Below are positions 8,556 through 19,156 of a stretch of DNA of 56,081 nucleotides, one piece after another (within the stretch, counting starts at the first letter, position 1; each line of letters begins with the position of its first letter). A program made the position numbers and the translations under genes. The notes under the pieces were generated by a model that was not told where the DNA came from, ran no database searches, and worked only from the letters and a program-made list of their open reading frames with translations. The stretch comes from Clostridia bacterium (GTDB taxonomy: Bacteria; Bacillota; Clostridia; UMGS1810), in contig JAFSCF010000016.1 in the NCBI GenBank assembly GCA_017436905.1, positions 1 through 56,081 of the forward strand. The letters run 5' to 3'.

Positions 8556-11240
8556 ATGAAAAAAATTATTTCAATATTGCTATGCACCATTATGATGTTC
8601 AGTTCTTTTTCCGTTGTAATGGCTGCTGATGTAATAGAATCAGAAGCGAATGTTAACGCTGACCTTGCAGCAATGCAGGCTATAGGCGTATTTGATTCTA
8701 ATCTGGTAAGTGGTGCTGCTATGACACGCCGTCAGTTGGCAGATGTGTTTTTCAGTATTTTACTTCCAGACCAGGCAGATGACGAATATATTCCTACCAA
8801 AGTATATTTTGATGACATTTTAGAGTCAGACTTTGCTATTAATGTTATCCATGAAGCCGGTATTATGAACGGTATGGGTGATAATAAGTTTATGCCTGAT
8901 AATAACGTTACATACATTCAGGTGGTAAAGTCTATAATTGACTTTTTGGGTTATAAATTGCATGCAGAAGCATACGGTGGATATCCTGCGGGTTATGTGG
9001 TTATGGCGTCAAAATTTGAACTTGACGATTATGCTCCGTCCGATATGAATATGATTTGTACGACTGATATGGCTGCCGTGCTTTTCCGTCAGGCTCTTGA
9101 TATTCCCGTTAACCAATATATATTTGAAAAAGAAAACGGTGACGGACACTATGAATTAAACGATACAAACTATCTGGGGCTTTATACTAAAGTTTATTTT
9201 GGTGAAGGTATCATTACTGCAACATACGTAGAAGATACATACCAGTTTTCCGATACAGGGTATTTTGATATTAGAATCAACAATATCCCCGTTACACTTT
9301 CAGACGCAGTTCTTTCTATGAATGAACTTTTAGGTTATAAAGTAACATATTTCTATAATCTTGACGAACACAACAATAAAGTTGTTCTTCATTATGAAGT
9401 GGCAGATACAGAGATTATGGAATTTGACCGCAATAATCTTGACGGCACAAGAACAACCACAGAGCGCATCGGATATTTCAACGAAAAAGGTAAACCTAAA
9501 AAAATAGATATTTCAAAAGCGTACATTTTTTATAACGGAAATCTTACTACGTCATATGATGCAACAGTAATCAATCCGTTCTCATCAGGTGCTATAGACG
9601 GTTATATCCGTACAGTAAGCACCGACAGAGACGCTGATACTGCTGAATATGTATTTATTGAAGCGTTCAAGAGTTACGTTGTTAAAAATGTTCAGGGAAA
9701 TGATATCATTAATAAATATCATCCTGATGTAATATTTAAAATTGATGATATCCAAAGTGGCGAAGTTGTTGTTAAAAACGTACTTGGTGAGGTAATTGAC
9801 CCTGCGTCAATTACCGAATATGATATTTTAAACGTATTTGCAGAAAGAGGAAATGACGTAAAACCAAGCAAAATCATAATTTCTCTCGACAGTTATGTAG
9901 GTAAAATAGAAAAGTACAGACAAACAGGTACACAAATTTCTCATATTACAATAGATGGTCAGGAATTTGAAATTGCTGCAAACCTCTATAATAATAAAGA
10001 ATTTGCTGATATTGAACTTGGTGCTAAGGTTAAAATTATGTTTAACCATTTAGGACAAATCAGTGATATTGGTGTAAGCGATTATGACACAACAGTTTTT
10101 GGTTATATCATAGACGCTGCAAAGTTAACACCTATGCTTGATACCGTAAGCATTAAAATGCTTACCGCTAAAAACACAATTGAGTTTATTGAACTTGCAG
10201 AAAATGTTATTCTCGATGATGTTAAACGTACAGACGATTATGTGTTTGCTAATTTAGGTGTTCCTGTAACACGTCAGTTGTGTCAGTATAAACTCAATGC
10301 CGATGGTAATAAAATCATAAGTATTACAACTGTTAACGCTGCATCGGTCGTTGATCCAAATGCCGATGCAGTACTCTCTGCAGATGGTTTGCGCAAGATG
10401 CCAGCAATTGACGGCTTCTTCTATCGCGGTAACTCTTTAAGCGGTAATGGCTTAGGCTATGCGCTTGTAAGCGGTTCAACACTTGTTTTTGCAGTTCCTG
10501 AAAACGAAGCAGACCGTGATAATAACGATTTGTATATGGTAACAGACAGTTCAATATTTACAGATGAAAATGATGACCTCTTTCCCGGAAAATTCACCGG
10601 ATATGCTACAAAAGCATATAGCCCGACTATAGAAGCGGCAGTGTTTAAGGTTAATGACCTGAAAACAACAGTTTACAAACCAGGTGCAACACCGTTTGTT
10701 GTAACAGATACCAGCAGACAACTGATAGATGATGAGATTGTATGTACAATAACAGGTTATTCCGGAACTACATTATATACATATGAAATTACAGAAGAGG
10801 CTTTCCAACAGGGCGAGGGCGGCACAGCGATTGAAATTGGCGATGTTATTAAAGTTGCCCGTGATAATGAAGGTGTGGTAGTTTTGGTAGAGCCTATATT
10901 CAGGGCATCTGACTGGAAACTTACATCTACCATGACCAACCCTTCGGAAACAAGTTATTCAGCTGGTTGGAGATATGCTTCCGGTGAAATTTATTGGATG
11001 GACGGTTACGGAATGATTGTTGAAATACCTACAGCCGATCCGTCTAATCCTTTGCGTGAGCCATACGCTCACGGCAACTTTAAAATTTTCGAATATTCTG
11101 TTGATAATCGTGGTAAGAAAACGATTGAATATTCAAATAGTTCTTCTATGCGTGACAATCTCAATAACGGGCAACCTTCTAAGGTGTTAATTTGTGTAAA
11201 ATCTTCTACACCACAAATTATGATTGTTTCAAACGAATAA
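8556..11240 (+). CDS. Large exported protein with N-terminal SLH-like repeats
   Basis: 894 residues with a signal peptide (MKKIISILLCTIMMFSS..., cleavage near VMAAD). SLH-like repeats occupy about 35-195 (AMQAIGVFDS, TRRQLADVFF, VIHEAGIMNGMGDNKFMPDN). The remaining 700 residues are beta-rich with short repeated strand-turn units (IDGYIR, KIEKYR, FGYIIDA) and match nothing I recognise. It sits between an SLH anchor protein and a polysaccharide lyase with 14-bp and 75-bp gaps, so it probably forms part of the same surface assembly. AAGGAGGAG precedes the ATG. Confidence 0.75.
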   Translation: MKKIISILLCTIMMFSSFSVVMAADVIESEANVNADLAAMQAIGVFDSNLVSGAAMTRRQLADVFFSILLPDQADDEYIPTKVYFDDILESDFAINVIHEAGIMNGMGDNKFMPDNNVTYIQVVKSIIDFLGYKLHAEAYGGYPAGYVVMASKFELDDYAPSDMNMICTTDMAAVLFRQALDIPVNQYIFEKENGDGHYELNDTNYLGLYTKVYFGEGIITATYVEDTYQFSDTGYFDIRINNIPVTLSDAVLSMNELLGYKVTYFYNLDEHNNKVVLHYEVADTEIMEFDRNNLDGTRTTTERIGYFNEKGKPKKIDISKAYIFYNGNLTTSYDATVINPFSSGAIDGYIRTVSTDRDADTAEYVFIEAFKSYVVKNVQGNDIINKYHPDVIFKIDDIQSGEVVVKNVLGEVIDPASITEYDILNVFAERGNDVKPSKIIISLDSYVGKIEKYRQTGTQISHITIDGQEFEIAANLYNNKEFADIELGAKVKIMFNHLGQISDIGVSDYDTTVFGYIIDAAKLTPMLDTVSIKMLTAKNTIEFIELAENVILDDVKRTDDYVFANLGVPVTRQLCQYKLNADGNKIISITTVNAASVVDPNADAVLSADGLRKMPAIDGFFYRGNSLSGNGLGYALVSGSTLVFAVPENEADRDNNDLYMVTDSSIFTDENDDLFPGKFTGYATKAYSPTIEAAVFKVNDLKTTVYKPGATPFVVTDTSRQLIDDEIVCTITGYSGTTLYTYEITEEAFQQGEGGTAIEIGDVIKVARDNEGVVVLVEPIFRASDWKLTSTMTNPSETSYSAGWRYASGEIYWMDGYGMIVEIPTADPSNPLREPYAHGNFKIFEYSVDNRGKKTIEYSNSSSMRDNLNNGQPSKVLICVKSSTPQIMIVSNE

Positions 11241-11272
11241 TCCGATAAACAAACACCTTAATAAAAATCGTG

Positions 11273-11318
11273 AAAGGAGAGCACAGATATATAAATATAT
11301 CGTGCAAAACAATTTATG
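11273..11318 (+). promoter_or_regulatory. Ribosome binding site split from its start codon by a hairpin
   Basis: The only good Shine-Dalgarno sequence (GGAG, 11276-11279) lies 36 nt before the ATG at 11316, too far for normal initiation. The intervening 11281-11305 forms a hairpin: GCAC pairs with GTGC and GATATA with TATATC, with one bulged A and a TAAA loop. Folding removes 25 nt and leaves about 11 nt between GGAG and ATG. An in-frame TAA at 11292 excludes an earlier start. Confidence 0.65.
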
Positions 11319-14300
11319 AAAAGATTAATTTTAATTCTTTGTATTGTGTGCATGCTCATACAGCCCGTTGCAGGATTTGCTGCAGATGCAGACAGACAAA
11401 TTGCATATAGCAAAAAAATTACAAACCCGAACCTTACTTTTCCAATTGACGAATCTACCATTATGCACGACGGTGCATTAGTACGTGAAGCTGAGGATTT
11501 GGAGTATAACCCCGATAACGTAGCGGTTATTGACGATGCAAATGCTTCCGGCGGTAAAGCACTTAAAGTTACTGCTGCATGGGCAGAATATGCAGATGCA
11601 TTAAAAATTCCCGATTGGACAATGAAATTTACAAATGACGTTACCGGTAAACTTTATTTTTGGGTAAGATTCAGAACAAATTCGTCGTATTCACACTTTT
11701 ATGTTGATAATATAAACGACGGAAATTACAAAACAACAACTATTCGGCCTTATGGTTCTAAAGATTATGTATGGTTCAGATTTGCTTCTCAGGATTTTAC
11801 AACTAAAGGTGATCAAACTTTACCTATGAAGCATCGTCATAATGACCTTGTTATGGATAAGTTTATTATTACGTCTAATGCTGAATTTACTCCCGAAGGC
11901 ATTGATGCTGACCCGTTCCCGCAAAAGAGCGAAGACGGCGGAATTTCAGTTGATGCATCTGTTGTACCTGTATATCCTACGGTTGGTCAGCACCCAAGAC
12001 TTTATATGACGGAAAAAACCATTCCGAAACTTAAAGAGAGATTTTTAAATCAGCCGGTTGACAATATTATTTACGAACGTATTAAAGCAAACGCTTTAAA
12101 ACCACTTCCGGAATATAACACCAGCGATGAATTTTACGGCTACATGTCTGCAAACCTGCCTATAATGCAGAATCGTGCATTTTTATATGCTCTTGACGAG
12201 ATAGAGCCTGCTATTATGAAGGAAACTATGGACACTTTCATGTTTATGATGGAAAATCTTAATCTTGACGATTACGATTCCACGTATCTTTCACGTTATG
12301 CAGGTAACGTTATGAAAGCAGGTTCATATATTTACGACTGGGCATATGATTTGTGGACACCCGAAGCAAGACAGAAGTTTATTGATATGTGCTATACACT
12401 TTGTGCTACTACAGAGCAAGGCTGGCCTCCCACAAAACGTGGATTTATGTCAGGTCACGGTACAGAGGAAGGTGTATACAACGACTGTTTAACCGTTGCT
12501 ATCGCAATCTATGACGAAGACCCCGTATGGTATAACACTGTTGCACCGCTTATTTTTGGACCTTTGCTCCAGAACTTAAGAAACTTTGTTGCCAGCGGAT
12601 ATCAAGGCTCTGTAGGTTCTTACCTTGAGGCACGTATGCGCGGTGTTACCAAAGCAGACGCAATGCTCCGTGCAATAGGTCATAGTGGTTCTATCATCAC
12701 AGATGATGCCGACAGAGTTTATCTAAGTAAACTTTATCGTGGATTACCTAATGGTATGTGGTTCCGCGAAGACGATGACTATAACTGGTCAAGTTACACT
12801 TATGATAACAAAAACCTTGTAAATGATGACCTTTATGCATATTATGGCTCTGTATATAACAACGAGTATCTTATGCGTGAGGGTATGATTGAAACAGTAA
12901 TGGCTAACTACCATAATGACTGTTTACAACTTATTATGATTGACTACGGTGCGGCTCAGGCAGACCCGACAGATTTGCCTTTAACGCAGTTTACTACATG
13001 GCCTCTTTCTTCAATGGTTGCACGCACAAACTGGCAGATGGGCGCAAGTGCACCTTCTGCTGTTGCACACGTAAATATGCGTGAAATCTCATACGGCGAC
13101 CACCAACACAACGACGTCGGCGGCTTCCAGTTATACTACAGAGGTTTCCTTGCGCAGGATTCGGGTTACTATACCTACGATGGCGGCGGACAGCATATGC
13201 ATAACTATCAGGATCGTTCTATCGCTCATAACGTGCTGCTGGTAGATAACTATGACCCCAATATGTTCCTTACAAAAACAAATGGTATTATGTTTGTAAA
13301 CGATGGAGGTCAGGTTGCTGAACAGCGTACCCATACATTCCGTGATCCTGGGCAAATTCACACAGAAAATGAGTTGAAATCAGCTGAGTCTAAGGCTAAA
13401 TATGCAGGCCCTAATGCTCAGACACCCGCATTCTCATACATTTCTGCTGATATCTCATGGGCATATAACTATGAAGATGAAGATTACTACAAGATTGAGA
13501 AAGACGGCTATGAGAGAAGCGTTGTATTTATGGATATGTTCAATGAGGACTATCCTGCTGCTATGATTGTATACGATAACGTAACATCATCCGATCCATC
13601 TTATAAAAAGACTTGGCTTTTGCACTCTCAGTTAGAGCCTGCCGTTAATAAAAACACAGGTACAATCACTTTGATCCGTAACGACTTTGAAAATAATGGT
13701 AAACTCGTCAACAAAACTCTTACACCTGCTATTACCAATGCTAACTTTGAGGTTATTGGCGGCCCTGGAAGAGAGTATGAGGTTAACGGCGTTAACTATC
13801 CGATCCCCGTTAAGGTTAAAGAAGACGGTGACTGGGGTAAATGGCGTGTAGAACTTTCACCTATATCTAAAGTGAAAGATGATAAGTTCTTAAACGTAAT
13901 GTATGTAACAGATTACGATAAAAATCTCCCTGAACTTGATATTTATAAAGAATTCGGTACTGTTTACACAGGTGCAACCATTATGGACAGAATGGTTACA
14001 TTTTCATTAAACCGTGACCTTATTACTGAAAGATTTAATTTAAATGTCCGTCAGAACGGTTATGAAACAGTTAAAGTTCTTCTTACAGATATTGCTACCG
14101 GTAGATGGCAGATTACCGGCGGTGCACAGCCTATCTATGTAGAATCTAAAGAGGGCGAAAATGTTCTTATGTTTGAGGTCGTCCCCGGTTTCTATCAGGT
14201 GCTTCCGGCTGAAGCAAGCGCAGAGGTTACAAGTTTTGATACAGGTGCTGTTGAAAAGAGTGACGATTTCGGCGATTTCAGAATTGTTAAGAACAGAAAC

Positions 14301-15050
14301 CTTATGTATCAGCCTAAACCCGGTAAACTCGAAAACGGTGTACCTTATGTAGCAGTTGATGGTATCTTTACACAACTTGGCGGATGCTCTATAGTTACAA
14401 ACGAAGGTAAATCAATCACTTTGGCAAACGATGCTCATACACTTACCATTACTGCTGATTCTTTGCAGGCTGTGTATGATGGTAAGCCGTTAGATCTTAC
14501 TTATATGCCTAAGATGATTTATGGCGAACTCTACGCACCACTTAATGACTATACTTCATTCTTGAGTATCAAAGATATTAAATACACAGACTATGCAATG
14601 ATGTTGCAGTTTACAGCTATGAGCAGACGCGCTATTGAGGGTGTTGACAACAATAAAATCTTGACACCTTTAAATGTTTGGGGCTCTCCGCACGACGGTG
14701 TTAACTCTATCGATATGATTTGTGACCGTGACCTCAGTTCTTACTACTGTACAATTGGCGACGGCAACTTCTTTGTTTATGATTTTGGTGAGGTTGTTGA
14801 TATAGAAAGAATCGGTATGTCATGCTACAGCGGTACAAAACGTAAACAATACTTCGATGTTTTGGTATCTGATGACAACGAAAACTGGACAACAGTATTT
14901 GAAGGCGGCGAAACCAGTGGTAAAACTGATGACTTGCAGTACTTTAAAGTACGTTCTTCAGGTCGTTATATGAAGATAGTTGTTCACGGTACTTCGCAGA
15001 GTGCTACCGGTTACAACTCCATCTACGAAGTAATCGCATTGAAGAAATAA
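11316..15050 (+). CDS. Exported heparinase II/III-like polysaccharide lyase with discoidin-type C-terminus
   Basis: 1244 residues. The signal peptide ends near AGFAAD. An N-terminal beta domain (about 30-200) precedes a helical toroid that starts at HPRLYMTEKTIPKLKERF (about 224), typical of heparinase II/III, alginate lyase and DUF4962-like proteins. A beta-sandwich with the HDNVGG-like motif GDHQHNDVGGFQLYYRG (about 594-610) follows. The last 120 residues resemble an F5/8 type C (discoidin) sugar-binding module (DRDLSSYYCTIG, VSDDNENWTTVF, GRYMKIVVHG). Such enzymes beta-eliminate uronate-containing polysaccharides; the substrate is unknown. It has no SLH of its own, so it may be held by the SLH neighbours. 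See the unusual ribosome binding site just upstream. Confidence 0.8.
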   Translation: MKRLILILCIVCMLIQPVAGFAADADRQIAYSKKITNPNLTFPIDESTIMHDGALVREAEDLEYNPDNVAVIDDANASGGKALKVTAAWAEYADALKIPDWTMKFTNDVTGKLYFWVRFRTNSSYSHFYVDNINDGNYKTTTIRPYGSKDYVWFRFASQDFTTKGDQTLPMKHRHNDLVMDKFIITSNAEFTPEGIDADPFPQKSEDGGISVDASVVPVYPTVGQHPRLYMTEKTIPKLKERFLNQPVDNIIYERIKANALKPLPEYNTSDEFYGYMSANLPIMQNRAFLYALDEIEPAIMKETMDTFMFMMENLNLDDYDSTYLSRYAGNVMKAGSYIYDWAYDLWTPEARQKFIDMCYTLCATTEQGWPPTKRGFMSGHGTEEGVYNDCLTVAIAIYDEDPVWYNTVAPLIFGPLLQNLRNFVASGYQGSVGSYLEARMRGVTKADAMLRAIGHSGSIITDDADRVYLSKLYRGLPNGMWFREDDDYNWSSYTYDNKNLVNDDLYAYYGSVYNNEYLMREGMIETVMANYHNDCLQLIMIDYGAAQADPTDLPLTQFTTWPLSSMVARTNWQMGASAPSAVAHVNMREISYGDHQHNDVGGFQLYYRGFLAQDSGYYTYDGGGQHMHNYQDRSIAHNVLLVDNYDPNMFLTKTNGIMFVNDGGQVAEQRTHTFRDPGQIHTENELKSAESKAKYAGPNAQTPAFSYISADISWAYNYEDEDYYKIEKDGYERSVVFMDMFNEDYPAAMIVYDNVTSSDPSYKKTWLLHSQLEPAVNKNTGTITLIRNDFENNGKLVNKTLTPAITNANFEVIGGPGREYEVNGVNYPIPVKVKEDGDWGKWRVELSPISKVKDDKFLNVMYVTDYDKNLPELDIYKEFGTVYTGATIMDRMVTFSLNRDLITERFNLNVRQNGYETVKVLLTDIATGRWQITGGAQPIYVESKEGENVLMFEVVPGFYQVLPAEASAEVTSFDTGAVEKSDDFGDFRIVKNRNLMYQPKPGKLENGVPYVAVDGIFTQLGGCSIVTNEGKSITLANDAHTLTITADSLQAVYDGKPLDLTYMPKMIYGELYAPLNDYTSFLSIKDIKYTDYAMMLQFTAMSRRAIEGVDNNKILTPLNVWGSPHDGVNSIDMICDRDLSSYYCTIGDGNFFVYDFGEVVDIERIGMSCYSGTKRKQYFDVLVSDDNENWTTVFEGGETSGKTDDLQYFKVRSSGRYMKIVVHGTSQSATGYNSIYEVIALKK

Positions 15051-15064
15051 GGAGGATACCATAA

Positions 15065-16510
15065 TTGAAAAGATTAATTAGTTTAATATGCTTATTTACT
15101 TTAGTGTTTGCTATCTCGGCACCGATGCAATTTGCATCGGCTGCCGATGAGGTTGTTGAAGTTGGTGCTGATTCCATTACTATCGGTGGTATCACTTATA
15201 ACAAAACGGGTATGTATTTTGACAAGCGTGGCTTTGACAGTGGCGATGGTTTGGACTACAGTTATATGAAACTTAATGCTGAAATCCATCATGATATTGG
15301 TGATTATGCTACACTCACCGGTAAGGATGATACTGACGGTCACGGAAATGTTTTTGTGTATTACGGTGATACGATTGATAAAAACATTAACCTTACAACC
15401 GGTGGCGATATGAAAGGCGGAGCACTTATTTTTGCTTACGATATATGTTACACTGGTGGCGTTACAGAAGGTAACGATCATAACTTTTGGACATATGGAA
15501 GTGTAACAAACGGCTTCAGTCAGTTATCATATTTTTCTGTTAAAAAATATGATGATCAATATAAATACGTATTAAAAAATGCCAACGACGAGTTTATTGA
15601 GTTATACACTATCTCACCTAACGAATGGCACAATGTTGCAATAATGATTGACTTTGACAGCAATATGTTCACCGTTTTTATTGATGGTGTACCCAAGGCA
15701 GTTCGTGTGCCTTGGAAAATTGCTACAGCAAATAATGATATCGAGGGTATCAATCGTTCAGAAACCACAGTAAGAGCAGCCGCTGATGCTGCGGTGATTT
15801 ACGATAATCTTGTGGGGTATAAATACGCTCAGGAATACAATGTTAATGCCGTTAAAGGTGTTGCGACAGATGGCATCACATTAACGGAAAAGGCTTTGTA
15901 TGCAAACGGATCTAAAATTGCAGTTCAGTTTGATACAACTATGATGACTACTGCTATGGAGGACAATGTTGAACTTGCTCTTAAAGGTGGGAAAAAAGTT
16001 AAAATTAAAGAAATTCTGGCTGAAGATTATGATACTTCAACTAACACACTTTACATCACTGCAGAAGAAGCACTTAAACCAAATTCCGTATATGAAATTA
16101 CTTTAAAATCAGTTGTGATTGACGATGAGGGTAAACGCTTAAGTGGTGTTGTTACCACAAACGGTATTGGATATGACGAAAATACTGTTGTTGAAATTAC
16201 AACTGATGTTCCCGAATATGGTGCAGAGGTAAGTATTCCTGTAACACTTACCGCAGGCTCTACTGCAAATGTTACTGTTGACATCAGGGGTGCTGCATCT
16301 TCTGTAGAGTCTGACCTTGTTTTAGCACTCTATGTTGATGGCAAATTACGTGATATCTCCAGCGCAAGCATTCCAGCGGGAACTGCAGCGGCTAATTATC
16401 CTTTTACAATTGATGTTCCTGCAGATGGCAACAATTACAAACTTTGCGCTATGATTATTGGTACTAATTACGAAATAATCGACGTTATTGACGTGCCGAT
16501 TGCTGAATAA
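15065..16510 (+). CDS. Exported laminin-G-like protein with SbsA-type Ig-like domain
   Basis: 481 residues starting at TTG (15065), chosen because AAGGAGGAT lies just upstream and the product opens with a signal peptide (cleavage near FASAAD). Residues about 30-260 look like a concanavalin/laminin-G beta-sandwich (NEWHNVAIMIDFDSNMFTVFIDG is the characteristic stretch, here broken only by its length). Residues about 275-365 resemble an SbsA Ig-like module (KIAVQFDTTMM, YEITLKSVVIDDEGKRLSG). A final beta domain follows. It is likely a carbohydrate-binding or structural accessory of the lyase, whose stop lies 14 bp before. A terminator closes the operon. Confidence 0.75.
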   Translation: MKRLISLICLFTLVFAISAPMQFASAADEVVEVGADSITIGGITYNKTGMYFDKRGFDSGDGLDYSYMKLNAEIHHDIGDYATLTGKDDTDGHGNVFVYYGDTIDKNINLTTGGDMKGGALIFAYDICYTGGVTEGNDHNFWTYGSVTNGFSQLSYFSVKKYDDQYKYVLKNANDEFIELYTISPNEWHNVAIMIDFDSNMFTVFIDGVPKAVRVPWKIATANNDIEGINRSETTVRAAADAAVIYDNLVGYKYAQEYNVNAVKGVATDGITLTEKALYANGSKIAVQFDTTMMTTAMEDNVELALKGGKKVKIKEILAEDYDTSTNTLYITAEEALKPNSVYEITLKSVVIDDEGKRLSGVVTTNGIGYDENTVVEITTDVPEYGAEVSIPVTLTAGSTANVTVDIRGAASSVESDLVLALYVDGKLRDISSASIPAGTAAANYPFTIDVPADGNNYKLCAMIIGTNYEIIDVIDVPIAE

Positions 16511-16513
16511 TTT

Positions 16514-16546
16514 AAAGTCCGACGGATATTTCCGTCGGACTTTTTC
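16514..16546 (+). terminator. Intrinsic terminator of the surface-protein operon
   Basis: AAAGTCCGACGGA pairs with TCCGTCGGACTTT and is followed by T5, four bases after the upstream stop codon. Confidence 0.92.
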
Positions 16547-16557
16547 AAGTAAAATGT

Positions 16558-16586
16558 TTGACTAGATATTACAAATATGCTAAAAT
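16558..16586 (+). promoter_or_regulatory. SigA-type promoter of the rhamnosidase gene
   Basis: TTGACT, 17-bp spacer, TAAAAT, directly after the preceding terminator and 41 bp before the ATG. Confidence 0.7.
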
Positions 16587-16627
16587 TTATATTATGTATT
16601 TAAAATTGATTTCGGAGGTAAACAACT

Positions 16628-19156
16628 ATGCTTATTCCTATAAATTTACGTGCTGACTATGGTGAACTAAAAGGAGAAAATCACAATAGAATTATTGCTT
16701 CAACTTCTCCTGTGCTTTCATGGGGAGGATATACTGACGAGGAAAATAATTTTCAGACTGCATATCATGTTAAAGTCACGTGCGGCGAAAACATTTTATG
16801 GGATAGCGATGTTATTAAAACAAATAAGCCATATGCTAAATATAATGGTTTACCATTGCCCGTGGGTAAACGTATAAACTTTTCTGTAAGTATTGCCGGT
16901 AATGACGGTACTATGAGTGAGTGGGTAAGCAACTATTTTTATCTTGGTACATTCGGTAAACTTCCCGACGCTAAATGGATTTGCGCTTCTGAAGATGTTG
17001 AAAGTGTTCCTGCATATTTTAAAAAGGATTTTTTAATTAACGGTGCTGTTTCGGAAGCGGCGCTCTTCGTGTGCGGTATCGGTTATAATGAAGTTACTTT
17101 AAACGGCGAAAAGATAAGTGTTTTTTCTCTGGAACCCTCAAGAAGTGATTATAACAAAACATGCTTTTACAATGTTATTCCTGATATAGAAAAATTCCTT
17201 AATAACGGAAGCAATGAAATCACTGTTACGGTTGCTGACGGGTGGCGTCGTAACTGGGGAGATTATTTAAGAATATACAATAATACCCCATCGTTTTTCG
17301 GAACACCTGCCCTTTGGGGCGCTATGCGCATAACATATGAAAACGGCGACGAAAAATGGATTTATACCGATGAAAGTTGGAAGTGGGGCAGAGGCCCGAT
17401 TACATTTTCGCATCTTTTTGATGGTGAAACATATGATGCACGTGTTTCTGTTGATACAAAATTTTCTGTTAAATTGTATAAAGAAACATTTGGAGAACTG
17501 AAACCGTCAACTATTCCACCGGTAGTTCCGTATAAAACTTTTAAACCCGTAAACCTTGAATATATAGGTGACGGTAAGTATATAGCCGACTTCGGGACAA
17601 ATATGTCGGGAGTTGTGTGGTTGCGCCTGCCGACCAATATGAAAAGCGGGCAAAAGATAACAGTCCGCCACGCACAACTTCTCCACGACGACGGAACGCT
17701 GAATACGGACAATCTGCGAGGTGCTAAGTGTGTAGATACTTATATTGCATCAGGTGATAACCGTGATTGCGGCTGGTGGAGACCAACCTTTACTTACCAC
17801 GGATTCAGGTATGCGGAGATAACAGGAATACCTTTGCTTGACAAAAAACATGTTACAGCATTTATGCTGTGCAACGACTTAAAATCCTGCTCTAGTTTTA
17901 AATGTGGCAGTTCCGTTGTGAATGCTATTAATGATATGCTTATTCAGACAGAACGTTCCACCACTCACGGGGCATTTAATGATACTTGTGGCAGAAGTGA
18001 ACGTTTGTGCTGGGTGTGTGACGGAAACCTACGTTATAGCGAAATTGCATATAATTTTGAAATTGGTAAAATGTTTCCTTTTGTTATGTCACTTATACGT
18101 GATACGCAGGCAGAGGACGGTTCTACCACCTGCACTGCCCCCTTTGTTTATGGAAAGCGTCCTGCAGATCCTTTGAATTCAGCCTATCTTATGCTTGCTG
18201 AGGAAGCATACCTGCGTACTGGCAATATCGAGATTGTATCAGAATATTATGATAGTTTCCGTGCATGGGAACAATGCCTGATTGATAATAGTGATAATTA
18301 TATAATGAATTACAGTTATTATGGTGATTGGGCAGGTCCTGAATATTCACGTGACCCGAATACAAAAGGGGGAGGTGCAGGCTCGGCGACTATTCCGGCT
18401 ATTATGGTTGGAACAGGTATGCTGATTAACAATGCTAAAACATTGAAAAGATTTGCTGAAATTCTTGGTAAAGCAGATGATGTGAAATATTACGATGATT
18501 TATTTAATAAGGCAAAAGATGCTTTTTTAAATAAATGGTACGATTCTTCATCCTACAAAGTATACAATGGCTCCCAAAGTTGTCAAGCACTTGCGTTATG
18601 GCTTGGTATTCTTCCCGAAAGCGATAGAACCAATGCCGCTGAAATTATGCGTGATGATCTGATAAACAGTGGTTACAGATTTACAACGGGTGTATACTGC
18701 TTAAAGTTTATGCTTGAAATGCTAATTGAATATGGTTACGTGAACGAATTCTATGAGTTGATGACGAAAGAAACATACCCGTCACTAGGATATATGATTC
18801 AGTGCGGTGCTACTACAAGTTGGGAAAAGTATGAATATTTAACCGGTGACAGTATGAATGCACATATTCATCCTATTCAAAGCACAATGGTGCAATGCTT
18901 CTATAAATATATTGCAGGTATAGTTCCTGTGGGTGAGGGGGCGTCGGAATTTGATATAAAGCCATATTATCCTGATGGCTTGCTAACTGCTTCGATGACA
19001 CAGAATACGGCACGAGGAGATTTGACGGTGCGTTGGAGAAAACTGGATGGCAAAACCAACCTCTGTGTAAACGTTCCTTTTAATACAAAAGTTAATATCC
19101 ACATTCCCGATGGTGTTAAAACGGTCGGTAGCGGATTTTATAGTTTTGTTTGGTGA
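16628..19156 (+). CDS. Alpha-L-rhamnosidase (GH78-like)
   Basis: 842 residues without a signal peptide, so cytoplasmic. It hydrolyses terminal alpha-L-rhamnose from oligosaccharides or plant glycosides. Order: an N-terminal fibronectin-like domain (about 10-105), a rhamnosidase N domain with WICASEDVESVPAYFKKDF and the ADGWRRNWGDY motif, a concanavalin-like domain, then the (alpha/alpha)6 catalytic domain from about 430. The acidic motif DTCGRSERLCW (about 450-460) matches the family DCPQRDERLGW, keeping the Glu. The second region is TSWEKYEYLTGDSMNAHIHP (about 733), where family members often have MNHHAFG. It probably acts on imported fragments. No hairpin terminator is visible after it. Confidence 0.87.
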   Translation: MLIPINLRADYGELKGENHNRIIASTSPVLSWGGYTDEENNFQTAYHVKVTCGENILWDSDVIKTNKPYAKYNGLPLPVGKRINFSVSIAGNDGTMSEWVSNYFYLGTFGKLPDAKWICASEDVESVPAYFKKDFLINGAVSEAALFVCGIGYNEVTLNGEKISVFSLEPSRSDYNKTCFYNVIPDIEKFLNNGSNEITVTVADGWRRNWGDYLRIYNNTPSFFGTPALWGAMRITYENGDEKWIYTDESWKWGRGPITFSHLFDGETYDARVSVDTKFSVKLYKETFGELKPSTIPPVVPYKTFKPVNLEYIGDGKYIADFGTNMSGVVWLRLPTNMKSGQKITVRHAQLLHDDGTLNTDNLRGAKCVDTYIASGDNRDCGWWRPTFTYHGFRYAEITGIPLLDKKHVTAFMLCNDLKSCSSFKCGSSVVNAINDMLIQTERSTTHGAFNDTCGRSERLCWVCDGNLRYSEIAYNFEIGKMFPFVMSLIRDTQAEDGSTTCTAPFVYGKRPADPLNSAYLMLAEEAYLRTGNIEIVSEYYDSFRAWEQCLIDNSDNYIMNYSYYGDWAGPEYSRDPNTKGGGAGSATIPAIMVGTGMLINNAKTLKRFAEILGKADDVKYYDDLFNKAKDAFLNKWYDSSSYKVYNGSQSCQALALWLGILPESDRTNAAEIMRDDLINSGYRFTTGVYCLKFMLEMLIEYGYVNEFYELMTKETYPSLGYMIQCGATTSWEKYEYLTGDSMNAHIHPIQSTMVQCFYKYIAGIVPVGEGASEFDIKPYYPDGLLTASMTQNTARGDLTVRWRKLDGKTNLCVNVPFNTKVNIHIPDGVKTVGSGFYSFVW

